From: FEN-1219 sp963817615
GTDB taxonomy: Bacteria; Pseudomonadota; Gammaproteobacteria; Steroidobacterales; Rariloculaceae
Direction: 5' to 3'
Length of the DNA: 64,000 bases
Assembly: GCA_963817615.1 (NCBI GenBank)
Contig: CAWFPH010000003.1
Location: 1,364,001-1,428,000, forward strand
Shown here: positions 52,594 to 61,580 of the stretch, piece after piece
How the letters are laid out: each line of letters opens with the position of its first letter
Position numbering within the stretch: the stretch's first letter is position 1
Notes under the pieces: model-generated
Told to the model about the DNA's origin: nothing
The model's database searches: none
What the model saw: the letters and a program-made list of their open reading frames with translations, nothing else
Made by a program: the position numbers and the translations under genes

Positions 52594-53508
52594 ATGCCCA
52601 TGTCCACATACACCCTGCGCGACTTTGCAGGCGCGACGCCCGAGCAGATCGAAGAAGCGATGGAGCGTGCACGCGTCGTGTTCTTCGCGCGCTCACCCGT
52701 CGAGCTGCCGAGCGATGCCGATCTCGGCTTCCTGCGCGACGGCCTGCCGACCGAGCTCGAGACGAAGAACATCAGCTACCACCCGGAGTCGGATTCGATC
52801 CCGCGGTTCGCCGCGAGCGAGGACGTGCGCACGCGCGTCGAGCAGATCCTCCGGACGCACGGCCGGCGCGTCGAGCAGTTCCTGCGCGCCGCCGTGCCGC
52901 ATTTCGTGCCGGGCTGGACGCTCGGAACCACGAGCTTTCGATCGATCGAGGAACGCGGCCGCAATCTCAAGCCGCGCTCGAGCAACGAGCTCGTGCACAT
53001 CGACGCGGGCGCCTATGGCGCAACGAACGGCGCGCGGATCCTGCGCTTCTTCGTGAACGTGCACCCGACGCGCGATCGCGTGTGGGGCACGAAGGGCAGC
53101 TTCAACGCACTGCTCGATCGTCACCCGGAGCTGCTTGCGGCCGCCAGGCACGGCAAACCGCACGTGCCGATCCAAAAAACGGCCACGGATCGCCTTTTCA
53201 GCGCGTTCGTGCGCACGGTCGGCAAGCTCTATCCGGCGGTGCGCGTCGTCGACTCGAGCCCGTACGACCGCTCGATGCGGCGGATCCACAACTTCATGAA
53301 GGAGAACGCCGCGTTCCGCGACAGCCGCGAGGGTTACGAGGAGATCCGGTTCCCGCCGCTGTCGGCCTGGATGGTATTCACCGACGGCATCAGCCACTCC
53401 GTGCTCACGGGACAACACGCGCTCGTGACCACGGTGCTCGTGCCGCTCGCGAACTCGCGGTTGCCCGAGCTCGCTCCGTTCAACGTGCTCGCACGATCGG
53501 CCGCATAG
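52594..53508 (+). CDS. Kdo hydroxylase (KdoO-like Fe(II)/2-oxoglutarate dioxygenase)
   Basis: A 304-residue protein matching 3-deoxy-D-manno-octulosonic acid hydroxylases, which convert Kdo in lipid A-linked core to Ko. The Fe-binding HxD is in ELVHIDAGAYG, and the distal His probably in SHSVLTGQHALVTTVLV. The characteristic NISYHPESD and KPRSSNELVH are present. ATG at 52594 follows GAGGA; a second Met is two codons later. Known examples come from Burkholderia and Yersinia. Confidence 0.88.
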   Translation: MPMSTYTLRDFAGATPEQIEEAMERARVVFFARSPVELPSDADLGFLRDGLPTELETKNISYHPESDSIPRFAASEDVRTRVEQILRTHGRRVEQFLRAAVPHFVPGWTLGTTSFRSIEERGRNLKPRSSNELVHIDAGAYGATNGARILRFFVNVHPTRDRVWGTKGSFNALLDRHPELLAAARHGKPHVPIQKTATDRLFSAFVRTVGKLYPAVRVVDSSPYDRSMRRIHNFMKENAAFRDSREGYEEIRFPPLSAWMVFTDGISHSVLTGQHALVTTVLVPLANSRLPELAPFNVLARSAA

Positions 53509-53519
53509 AGGCTCGAGGC

Positions 53520-53867
53520 ATGGCGAGCCTCGTGCCTCGCGCCGGACCTCGCGCCCGCCTCAACTCCGGCACCGCGCACTTCGTGCCGGGCGTGCAGGAC
53601 GCGGCGCGTGATCGCATGGACGCAGCGGTCCTCGTCGCACGCACGCGGGATGGCGTGCGGACGTTCGACCTGCTGCGTAACGGGTTGCCGCAGCAACACG
53701 CTCACGCGCTCGTTCATCGCCACGGTCTCGACATCGATTCCGGGGGCGCTACACTCGCGTTCGGCAGCACGACCGGGAATTTCCGGCTCGGCGACGGCCG
53801 GGGCGATCAGTGGCAGCAGGTCAGCGGGCGTTTGCGGCCGGTCTGCTGCCTGCGCTGCACCGACTGA
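53520..53867 (+). pseudogene. C-terminal fragment of a sialidase/BNR-repeat-type protein
   Basis: The 115-residue frame from the ATG at 53520 matches only the last part of the WD40/YVTN/BNR-type exo-sialidase-like proteins: TAHFVPGVQD, then VLVARTRDGVRTFDLLRNGLPQQHAHALV, then LAFGSTTGNF, then WQQVSGRLRPV. The usual 200-250 residues upstream are absent; a Kdo hydroxylase gene ends just before it. It is therefore best read as a remnant left by a deletion. A short expressed ORF (ATG at 53616) is possible but unlikely to be functional. Confidence 0.7.
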
Positions 53868-53916
53868 GTCGACGCCCGCACCGCGACCGCGCGTTGCCTC
53901 TCGAAAGGGGAAGAAC

Positions 53917-55281
53917 ATGTCCGTGACCGAGACCCTCGCGGCCTACGTCGTCGACAGCAAGCTCGACGCAATTCCGCGCGATGTTCGCGTCGAGGCGAAG
54001 CGCGCGATCTTGAACTATCTCGGCTGCGCCCTCGGCGGCAGCGTGGAGCCCGCCCTCGACATCGCGATCCGTACGCTCGCGCCCTACTCCGGGAAGCCCG
54101 CAGCATGCGTGCTCGGGCGCCGCGAAGGCTTCGACTCGCTGCACGCGGCGCTGCTGAACGGCATCGGCTCGCACGTGCACGAATACGACGACACGCTGCC
54201 GAAGAATTACATTCACCCGAGCGTGCCGGTCGCCTCCGCGCTATTCGCACACGCGAGCGCGAGCCCCGTCGCGGGGGCGGACTTCGTCCACGCATTCGTG
54301 CTCGGCTTCGAGGTCGAGTCGCGCATCGGCAACGCCGTCTACCCGGCGCACTACAGCGCGGGCTGGCACATCACTTCCACCACCGGCGTGTTCGGCGCGG
54401 CCGCCGCCATCGGCAAGCTGCTCGGCCTCGACACGCGGCAGATGGTTTGGGCATTCGGGCTCGCAGCCACGCAGGCAGCCGGAATTCGCGAGATGTTCGG
54501 CTCGATGGCCAAGTCGTTCCAACCCGGCCGCGCCGCGCAAAACGGCTACACGGCGGCGTTGCTCGCACACGCGGGCTTCACGGCCGGCGAGCATGCGCTC
54601 GAGGGGCCGCGGGGCTTCGCCGCGGTCATGGCGGCGGAGTACGACCTCGGCAAGGTCACCGGCGGACTCGGCACGGACTTCGATCTGCGCGAGAACGCTT
54701 ACAAGCCCTACGCGTGCGGTCTCGTGGTGCACCCTGCGATCGACGGCTGCAGTCAGCTGCACCGCGAGTTCGAGCCGGCGCCCGAGTCGATCGCCGCGGT
54801 GCGGCTGCGCGTCGCGCCGCTCGTGCTCGATCTGTGCAACAAGCGCGAGCTCAATCGCGCGCTCGAGAGCAAGTATTCGATCTATCACGCCGCCGCGATC
54901 GGCCTGGTTCGCGGCAAGGGCGGCCTCGCGGAGTTCACCGACGACGCGATCCGCGACCCTGCGCTCGCGCGCGTTCGCGCGGTCACGACGGCCGTCGCGG
55001 ACCCGTCGATCACCGAGGACCAGGTGCACATCGAGGTGACGCTCGCCAACGGCGAGAAGCTCGAACGCTTCGTCGAGCAGTCGCTCGGCAACGTGCGCCG
55101 GCCCCTCAGCGACGCGGACCTCGCCGAGAAGTTCGTGGATCAGGCCGTGCTTGCGCTGCCGCGCGAGCGGGCGGCCGCCGTGCTCGAGCAAACTCGGCGC
55201 ATCGACGAGCTCCCCGACGCCGGCGAGATCGCTCGCGCGACGGTGCCCGGCGCAACCGCCGCGGCGGCGCGTTCCGCGTGA
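53917..55281 (+). CDS. MmgE/PrpD family protein
   Basis: A 454-residue protein of the 2-methylcitrate dehydratase/cis-aconitate decarboxylase/iminodisuccinate epimerase superfamily. Family motifs are LNYLGCALGG, HVHEYDDTLPKNYIHPSVP and GWHITSTTGVFGAAAAIGKLLGL. No prpB/prpC is nearby, so propionate metabolism is unlikely to be its job; it probably acts on a small organic acid. The ATG at 53917 follows AAGGGGAAG. It is coupled by GTGA to a complete ABC importer, suggesting its substrate enters that way. Confidence 0.9.
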   Translation: MSVTETLAAYVVDSKLDAIPRDVRVEAKRAILNYLGCALGGSVEPALDIAIRTLAPYSGKPAACVLGRREGFDSLHAALLNGIGSHVHEYDDTLPKNYIHPSVPVASALFAHASASPVAGADFVHAFVLGFEVESRIGNAVYPAHYSAGWHITSTTGVFGAAAAIGKLLGLDTRQMVWAFGLAATQAAGIREMFGSMAKSFQPGRAAQNGYTAALLAHAGFTAGEHALEGPRGFAAVMAAEYDLGKVTGGLGTDFDLRENAYKPYACGLVVHPAIDGCSQLHREFEPAPESIAAVRLRVAPLVLDLCNKRELNRALESKYSIYHAAAIGLVRGKGGLAEFTDDAIRDPALARVRAVTTAVADPSITEDQVHIEVTLANGEKLERFVEQSLGNVRRPLSDADLAEKFVDQAVLALPRERAAAVLEQTRRIDELPDAGEIARATVPGATAAAARSA

Positions 55282-56309
55282 CACGGCCGCACCCGACGCG
55301 TCGAGTCGCGCTCGCCGCGTTCGCCGCCTGCGCGATCGCCGCGCTCGGTGGCTGCGGCGGAGCACGACCGGCCCACGAGATACGGATTCCGCTCGGGGCC
55401 GGCGGTGTCGGCTTCTTGCCGCTGCTCGTGATGAAGGAGCGCGGTCTGATCGAGAAGCACGCCCGCGCGCTCGGCGTCGCCGATCTCACCGTGCGCTGGA
55501 TCGAGCTCGGCGGTCCGGCCGTCATGAACGATGCGCTGCTCGCGGGCTCCGTCGACTTCATCGCGGCCGGACCGCCCGCGTTCATCACGCTGTGGGACCG
55601 CACGCGCGATTCGGCCGACGTGCGCGGCGTCGCGGCCATGACTTCGCTGCCGATGTATTTGAATACTTCGGCGGAGCATCTGAATACGCTCGACGACCTC
55701 GCCGCGGGGGACAAGATTGCGGTGACCGCCGTCAAGGTCTCGATCCCGGCGATCGCAATGCAGATGTACGCGGCGCAGCATTACGGCGCGGCCGAGGCCG
55801 GCCGCTTCGACCGCTACACGGTCACGATGACGCACCCGGACGCGGTGATCGCGCTGCTGGCGGGCGGCAACCAGATCGACGCGCATTTCACGTCGCCGCC
55901 GTTTCATCAACGCGAGCGCAAGGATCCACGCATCCACACGGTGATCACGACGGACGATATCCTCGGCGGCTCGACGACTTTCACCATGCTGTCGACGACC
56001 GCGCGCTTTCGCGCGACGAACCCGCAAGTCTATGCGGCCGTGCTCGCGGCGCTTGCGGAGGCGAACGAGCTCATTCGCGACGATCCTGATGCCGCAGCCG
56101 CGATGCTCTACGCGGCCGAGCCGACCGCGGGCTTCTCGGCCGCCGAGATTGCGGACGTGCTGCGGGATCCCGCGATCGAGTTCACGACCACGCCCGAGAA
56201 CGTCGGCAAGTATGCGGCGTTCATGCACTCGATCGGCTCGATCGACCATTTGCCCGAGTCGTGGCGCGACCTGTTCTTCCCCGAAATCCACGATGCGCCC
56301 GGCAGCTGA
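55278..56309 (+). CDS. NitT/TauT-type ABC substrate-binding lipoprotein
   Basis: A 343-residue binding protein with a lipoprotein signal (VALAAFAACAIAALGGC). The fold shows the SsuA/ThiY-like pattern: IRIPLGAGGVGFLPLLVMKERGLIEKHA, then VMNDALLAGSVDFIAAGPPAFITLW. Relatives bind sulfonates, nitrate, thiamine precursors or aromatic acids, so the ligand is open. The GTG start (55278-55280) overlaps the MmgE/PrpD stop. Confidence 0.88.
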   Translation: MTRPHPTRRVALAAFAACAIAALGGCGGARPAHEIRIPLGAGGVGFLPLLVMKERGLIEKHARALGVADLTVRWIELGGPAVMNDALLAGSVDFIAAGPPAFITLWDRTRDSADVRGVAAMTSLPMYLNTSAEHLNTLDDLAAGDKIAVTAVKVSIPAIAMQMYAAQHYGAAEAGRFDRYTVTMTHPDAVIALLAGGNQIDAHFTSPPFHQRERKDPRIHTVITTDDILGGSTTFTMLSTTARFRATNPQVYAAVLAALAEANELIRDDPDAAAAMLYAAEPTAGFSAAEIADVLRDPAIEFTTTPENVGKYAAFMHSIGSIDHLPESWRDLFFPEIHDAPGS

Positions 56310-56363
56310 TCCTCCCGAAGTCGGGCCTGCTCGCAGTGCGAGACCGACCGGGAAACGCGGCGC

Positions 56364-57158
56364 ATGAGAGCGGCGCCGGCGCTCGCGGGTCGGGAACCGC
56401 TGCTCGCGGTCAAGGGCGTGACATTGCAGTACGCGACCGCCGAGCGGCTCGTGACCGCGACGTACCGCGTGAGCTTCGACGTGCTGGCCGGTGACCGCTT
56501 CGTCGTGCTCGGGCCGTCGGGCTGCGGCAAGTCGACGCTACTCAAAGCGGTCGGCGGCTACCTGCGCCCGGTCGAGGGCGAGATCGCTCTGCGCGGCCGC
56601 GCCGTCGACGCGCCCGGTCCCGATCGCGCGTTCGTGTTCCAAGAGTTCGACCAGCTGCTGCCGTGGAAGACCGTGCGCGGCAACATCGCGTTCGCGCTGA
56701 CCGCCAGCGGGAAGCTACCGCGGCGGGCGGCGGACGAGCGCGCGCGGCATTTCATCGCGAAGGTCGGGCTCGAGCAGTTCGCCGACAGCTTTCCGCACAC
56801 GCTCTCGGGCGGCATGAAGCAGCGCGTCGCGATCGCGCGCGCGCTTGCGATGGAGCCCGAGATCCTGCTGATGGACGAGCCGTTCGCGGCGCTCGACGCG
56901 CTCACGCGCGCGAAGATGCAGGAGGAACTGCTCGCGCTGTGGGCCGATGCGCAGTTCACGGTGCTGTTCGTGACGCATTCGATCGGCGAGGCGATCCTGA
57001 TCGGCAACCGCATCCTCGTGCTCAGCGCACATCCGGGCCGTGCAAAGGCCGAGCTCAACAGCTCCGGACGCGATGTCGCAGGCGCGACCGGGGAGCGGCT
57101 GTCCGAACGCATCCGGTCGCTGTTGTTCGATGACCGCGAGGTCCATGCCGGTGAGTGA
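56364..57158 (+). CDS. NitT/TauT-type ABC transporter ATP-binding protein
   Basis: A 264-residue ATPase: Walker A GPSGCGKSTLL, Q-loop VFQEFDQLLPWKTV, signature LSGGMKQRVAIARALA, Walker B ILLMDEPFAALDAL and H-loop FVTHSIGEAI. The FQEFDQLLPWKTVRGNIAF pattern is typical of the SsuB/TauB group. It lies 54 bp after the binding-protein gene and overlaps the permease start. Confidence 0.93.
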   Translation: MRAAPALAGREPLLAVKGVTLQYATAERLVTATYRVSFDVLAGDRFVVLGPSGCGKSTLLKAVGGYLRPVEGEIALRGRAVDAPGPDRAFVFQEFDQLLPWKTVRGNIAFALTASGKLPRRAADERARHFIAKVGLEQFADSFPHTLSGGMKQRVAIARALAMEPEILLMDEPFAALDALTRAKMQEELLALWADAQFTVLFVTHSIGEAILIGNRILVLSAHPGRAKAELNSSGRDVAGATGERLSERIRSLLFDDREVHAGE

Positions 57159-58017
57159 GCGCGAGCGCGGTGAGATCCTTTACGACCTCGGCTCGGAGCG
57201 GGACGCGCTGGTGGTCGCGGCCCGCCCGCTGCCGCTCGCGAGCCGGCTCTACGGCAACGGCGCGCTGCGCAAGACCGTGCTGTTGTGCCTGCTGGCGGGG
57301 ATCTGGGAGGCGTACGCGCGCGCGCTCGGCAACCCGCTGCTGTTTCCGACGTTCACCGCGACCGCGGCCGCGCTCGCGTCGTCGATCGCCTCGGGCGAGC
57401 TGCCGCACGCGGGCGTCTATACGCTCACGCTGCTGCTGAAGGGCTACGCCGTGGGCCTCGCGGCCGCGGCCGCGCTCACTGCTTTCGCGGCGGTTTCGCG
57501 CATCGGCACCGATCTACTCGAGACGTTGACCGCGATGTTCAACCCGTTGCCGTCGATCGCGCTGCTGCCGCTCGCGCTGATCTGGTTCGGTCTCGGCGAC
57601 GGCAGCGTGATATTCGTGCTCGTGCATGCCGTGCTCTGGGCCGTCGCGCTGAACACGTTCGCTGGATTTCGCTCGCTGAGCCCGACGCTCAAAATGGTCG
57701 GGCGCAATTACGGGCTCTCGAGCTTCGGCTATATCGCACGGATCCTGATCCCGGGCGCATTCCCGAGCATCCTGACCGGCCTCAAGGTGGGCTGGGCATT
57801 CGCGTGGCGTACGTTGATCGCGGCGGAGCTCGTGTTCGGCGTGAGCTCCGGCTCCGGAGGACTCGGCTGGTACATCTTCGAGCACAAGAATGCGCTCGAG
57901 ATCCCCGACGTGTTCGCGGGTCTATTGACCGTGATCGCGTTCGGCTTGCTCGTCGAGAACGGGGTGTTTCGCACCCTCGAGCGGCGAACCGTGCACCGCT
58001 GGGGGATGCAGGTCTGA
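57145..58017 (+). CDS. NitT/TauT-type ABC transporter permease
   Basis: A 290-residue permease with about six membrane helices and a short cytoplasmic N-terminus. The EAA-like loop is in MVGRNYGLSSFGYIARILIPGAFPSILTGLKVGWAFAW. I chose the ATG at 57145, just after GCGAGG; an ATG at 57130 is also in frame. It overlaps the ATPase gene by 14 bases. Together with the two preceding genes it forms a full importer. Confidence 0.9.
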   Translation: MPVSERERGEILYDLGSERDALVVAARPLPLASRLYGNGALRKTVLLCLLAGIWEAYARALGNPLLFPTFTATAAALASSIASGELPHAGVYTLTLLLKGYAVGLAAAAALTAFAAVSRIGTDLLETLTAMFNPLPSIALLPLALIWFGLGDGSVIFVLVHAVLWAVALNTFAGFRSLSPTLKMVGRNYGLSSFGYIARILIPGAFPSILTGLKVGWAFAWRTLIAAELVFGVSSGSGGLGWYIFEHKNALEIPDVFAGLLTVIAFGLLVENGVFRTLERRTVHRWGMQV

Positions 58018-58448
58018 GGCGCGCGTGCGGAAGGGCCTTGAGAAAAATCGAGCTTCGCAGCGAGCGACAGGGTGGCCTCGCGCCGAGCCGTCCACGCCAC
58101 CCGTAAACGCTTCGCTCGCTCGGGCGCCGGCTTCCTTTTGCGCCGAGCAGACGCCGTAACGCGTTGTTTCTGCGATCGACGAGGCCAAACGAAACGCCGA
58201 GGACCGGAACCCCGCGCCGCGCGCATTGCCTCAAAAAGAGAGAGCTGCCGCACCGCACGGGGCCGTACATAAGAGACGATCGGAGTCTGGGCGGGCGGGG
58301 AATGCGTTGTCGTTGAGGCTCGGATTTTGTTAATATTCATGACAGTTATCAAATACTTAAAAACGTCTCGCAGGCAAGGGGCGGCAGCCCGGATCGGGAC
58401 GTGACGCCGGACGCTGATCCGCGCGAAAGACTCTCGGAGACTTGAACG
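58018..58448. promoter_or_regulatory. 431-bp region upstream of the DUF1552 gene
   Basis: No gene is supported on either strand. Positions 58323-58364 are conspicuously AT-rich in a GC-rich genome (TTTTGTTAATATTCATGACA and following), with TTGTCG then TAATAT spaced by 18 bases as a promoter candidate. The remainder is GC-rich without recognisable structure. Confidence 0.45.
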
Positions 58449-59771
58449 ATGTTCATCACGAAAAAGCACCTGCCGCGACGCACCTTTTTGAAGGGCGTCG
58501 GCGCGGCCGTCGCTCTGCCGTTGCTCGACGCCATGGTTCCCGCGTTCGCGAGCAACGTGAAGCAGGGACCCCGATTGGGCTACGTGTACGTGCCGCACGG
58601 CGCCGTGATGACGCACTTCACGCCGGCGACCGTCGGCAGGAACTTCGAATTCACCCCGATCTTGAAACCGCTCGAGCCATTTCGCGAGCAGGTGAACATC
58701 GTGAGCCGGCTGCATCACCGCGCGGCCGATTCGACCGCCGTGCATTCGCTGAGCCCCACCACCTGGCTCTCGGGCGTGCGACCGAAGCCGACTCAAGGAG
58801 TCGACGCCTACGCGGGCGTCACCGCCGACCAGTTCGCGGCGCAGGCGATCGGCCAGGACACGCTGCTGCCGTCGCTCGAGCTCGCGACCGAGGATCATTC
58901 GGGATTGATCGGCGCGTGCGACCGCGACTACGGCTGCATCTACATGAACACGCTGTCGTGGCGCACGCACACGACGCCGATGCCGATGGAGATCAATCCG
59001 CGCAAGGTGTTCGAGCGCCTGTTCGGCGTCGGTGACAGCGTGGAGGAGCGCATCGCGCGGCGTGCCGAGGACCGCAGCATTCTCGATGCGCTGACGTCGC
59101 AAGCCACCGGCCTGCAGCGCAACCTCGGCACGCACGACCGCGACACGCTCGACAACTACCTCGAGGGCGTCCGTGAAATCGAGCGCAGGCTCTCGCGCGC
59201 GGAGTCGCAAGCCGCGGCGAATCCCGACCTGCACATTCCCGAGGCGCCGGCGGGCATCCCGTTCGCTTACGAGGACCACGTCGGCATCATGTACGACCTC
59301 GTCACGCTCGCTTATCAAGCGAACATCACCCGCGTGTTCACGTTCATGATGGCGCGGGAAGTCAGCAACCGCACCTATACGCAGGTCGGAGTCACGGAAG
59401 GACACCACGCGGTGTCGCACCACCAGAACCGGCCGGACAAGCTCGAGATGCTCACACGCATCCAGAACTTCCACATCGGGCTCTTCAGCAAGTTCGTGAA
59501 GACCCTGGCCACGACGCCCGACGGCGACGGCTCGCTGCTCGATCACACGCTCCTCGTGTACGGCAGCAACATGAGCAACAGCAACGCGCACGATCACTAT
59601 CCGCTGCCGACGCTCACGGTCGGCAACGGCATGGGCCGCGTGAAGTGCGGCCAGCACATCATGTGCCCGGAGCACACGCCGATGACGAACCTGCTGCTGA
59701 CGCTCTTGCAAAAGGCCGACGTCCCGCTCGAGAGCCTCGGCGACAGCTCCGGCACGATTGCCGAAATTTGA
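58449..59771 (+). CDS. DUF1552 domain protein, Tat-type signal
   Basis: A 440-residue exported protein. The N-terminus (PRRTFLKGVGAAVALPLLDAM) is a Tat signal with RRTFLKG. The body matches DUF1552: LGYVYVPHGAVMTHFTP, then VNIVSRLHHRAAD, then HSLSPTTWLSG, then SNAHDHYPLPTLTVG. These proteins usually accompany DUF1592/DUF1588-type c-cytochromes, and their function is unknown. Here such a cytochrome gene is not adjacent. The ankyrin gene begins ten bases after its stop. Confidence 0.92.
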   Translation: MFITKKHLPRRTFLKGVGAAVALPLLDAMVPAFASNVKQGPRLGYVYVPHGAVMTHFTPATVGRNFEFTPILKPLEPFREQVNIVSRLHHRAADSTAVHSLSPTTWLSGVRPKPTQGVDAYAGVTADQFAAQAIGQDTLLPSLELATEDHSGLIGACDRDYGCIYMNTLSWRTHTTPMPMEINPRKVFERLFGVGDSVEERIARRAEDRSILDALTSQATGLQRNLGTHDRDTLDNYLEGVREIERRLSRAESQAAANPDLHIPEAPAGIPFAYEDHVGIMYDLVTLAYQANITRVFTFMMAREVSNRTYTQVGVTEGHHAVSHHQNRPDKLEMLTRIQNFHIGLFSKFVKTLATTPDGDGSLLDHTLLVYGSNMSNSNAHDHYPLPTLTVGNGMGRVKCGQHIMCPEHTPMTNLLLTLLQKADVPLESLGDSSGTIAEI

Positions 59772-59781
59772 GGTCCGGCTG

Positions 59782-61350
59782 ATGCACATCGGTTGGCTTC
59801 GTTCGACCGCCTGCGCCGCGGCCCTCGCCGCCGTCTGCTCCGCGACGGCGGCCCCTTCGCTCCCATTGGTCGAAGCGCTCAAAGCCGGCGACCACGCCGC
59901 GGCGCTCGAGCTCGCGGCCGACAAGGCGACCGCGACCGCGGTCGAAGCCGACGGCACGACGCCTCTGCACTGGGCCGTGCGGGCGAACGACCTGCAAGTC
60001 GTCGATGCGCTGCTCAAGGCCGGCGCCGACCCGCGCGCGCGCAACCGCTACGACGTCACGCCGTTGCACCTGGCGGCGCAGACGGGCAACGCGGCGCTCG
60101 TCGAGCGGCTCGTGAAAGCGGGCGCGGACCCGAACGAGGCCGGCCGCGACGGCGAGACCGCACTGATGACGGCCGCGCACAGCGGCCACGTCGACGCCGC
60201 GAAATTCCTGCTCGAGCGCGGCGCGGCGGTCGACGCTCGCGAGCAATGGCACGGCCAAACCGCGCTGATGTGGGCGGCCGCTCAGGGCCACCCCGAGATG
60301 CTCGAGCTGCTGCTCGCGCACGGCGCCGACGTGAACGCCACCTCGAACGTCGTCGAGTGGGAACGCCAAGTCACGGCCGAGCCGCGCGACAAGTGGCTGC
60401 CGCCGGGCGGACTCACGGCACTCCTGTACGCCGCGCGCGAGAACTGCCTCGCTTGCATCCCGGTGCTCGTGAAGGCCGGCGCGAACCTCGACGCCACGAC
60501 GCCCGACGGCATCAGCGGGCCGATCCTCGCACTGATCAACGGCCACTACGACGTCGCGGCTGCATTGATCGAGGCCGGCACGGACCCGAACCTCGCCGAC
60601 TACACGGGTCGCACCGCGCTGTATGCGGCGATCGACTTCAACACGATGCCGAGCTCGAATCGGCCGCCGCCGAAGGTCATCGACAACAAGCTCACGGCGC
60701 TCGACGTCGCGCGCCTGCTGCTCGAGAAAGGCGCGGACCCGAACCCGAGGCTGAAGCGGCTGCCGCCCTACCGCGCGAAGCTCGATCGCGGCAACGACAC
60801 CATGCTCGGCGCCGGCACTACGCCGTTCCTGCGCGCGGCGAAGGCCGGCGACCTGCCGGCAATGAAGCTGCTGCTCGAGCACGGCGCGGACGCGACGCTC
60901 GCGCCGACGCGCAGCGGCATCAATCCGCTGATGGCCGCGGCCGGCCTCGGCACTCAAGAGCAGGACACCACGGGCCGCTACAAGACTCAGCAACAGGCGA
61001 TCGCTGCCATCCAGCTGCTGCTCGACCGCGGCCTCGACGTGAATGCCGCGGCGAACGACGGTCGCACCGCAGTTCACGGCGCCGCGCTGCAGGGCTACGA
61101 CGACGTGATCAAGTACCTCGCCTCGAAAGGTGCGCAGCTCGCCGTGAAGGACAAACGCGGCTTCACGCCGCTCGATACCGCACTCGGCCGTGCGGGCGGA
61201 TTCGGCTTCTCGGGCAAGGAAGGCGTCGTACGCGAAGGCACGGCCGCCGTGATCCGCGAGCTGCTGGGGCCCGATGCCGCGGGCACGGAGACGGCCGCGG
61301 CGGAAGCGCCGGCTCCGCCCGGTCCCGCGACCGGCGGCGCCGCGAACTGA
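59782..61350 (+). CDS. Ankyrin-repeat protein, exported
   Basis: A 522-residue protein with a signal peptide (STACAAALAAVCSATA) and about nine or ten ankyrin repeats (DGTTPLHWAVRANDLQVVDAL, YDVTPLHLAAQTGNAALVERL, GETALMTAAHSGHVDAA, and so on). Repeats are interrupted by longer insertions around residues 190-215 and 290-360. Ankyrin proteins of this kind are regularly found beside DUF1552 genes. Function unknown, presumably protein-protein contact in the periplasm. ATG at 59782 follows GAGG. Confidence 0.93.
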   Translation: MHIGWLRSTACAAALAAVCSATAAPSLPLVEALKAGDHAAALELAADKATATAVEADGTTPLHWAVRANDLQVVDALLKAGADPRARNRYDVTPLHLAAQTGNAALVERLVKAGADPNEAGRDGETALMTAAHSGHVDAAKFLLERGAAVDAREQWHGQTALMWAAAQGHPEMLELLLAHGADVNATSNVVEWERQVTAEPRDKWLPPGGLTALLYAARENCLACIPVLVKAGANLDATTPDGISGPILALINGHYDVAAALIEAGTDPNLADYTGRTALYAAIDFNTMPSSNRPPPKVIDNKLTALDVARLLLEKGADPNPRLKRLPPYRAKLDRGNDTMLGAGTTPFLRAAKAGDLPAMKLLLEHGADATLAPTRSGINPLMAAAGLGTQEQDTTGRYKTQQQAIAAIQLLLDRGLDVNAAANDGRTAVHGAALQGYDDVIKYLASKGAQLAVKDKRGFTPLDTALGRAGGFGFSGKEGVVREGTAAVIRELLGPDAAGTETAAAEAPAPPGPATGGAAN

Positions 61351-61580
61351 GCGCTGGGAACCAGGTCGCGGAGACCGGGACCCGGCCTTGCAAATGCTGG
61401 GGGCACCACCCATAGTGATGTAGCACGCCGGAGGCCCGCGAGCCGGCGCGCGCTGGGGGGGACGCCGCACGGCGGCGCCGGCGACTGCGACAACAACGGC
61501 TTCGCGGCTCACGACCTTGTGCGGCATGCGTTCCCGGCGTCCCGCCGGAAGCATCCGAGTAGCTGGAGTGCACGACGAAT
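61351..61580 (+). promoter_or_regulatory. Intergenic region with putative desaturase promoter
   Basis: TTGCAA (61388-61393) and CATAGT (61411-61416) are separated by 17 bases, a fair sigma-70 match. No gene is visible between the ankyrin gene and the desaturase. Confidence 0.45.

Noticed and set aside
57729..60044. A 771-codon minus-strand frame across the permease, intergenic region and DUF1552 gene
   Set aside because: It overlaps well-identified genes and its translation is biased Arg/Ala/Val without motifs.
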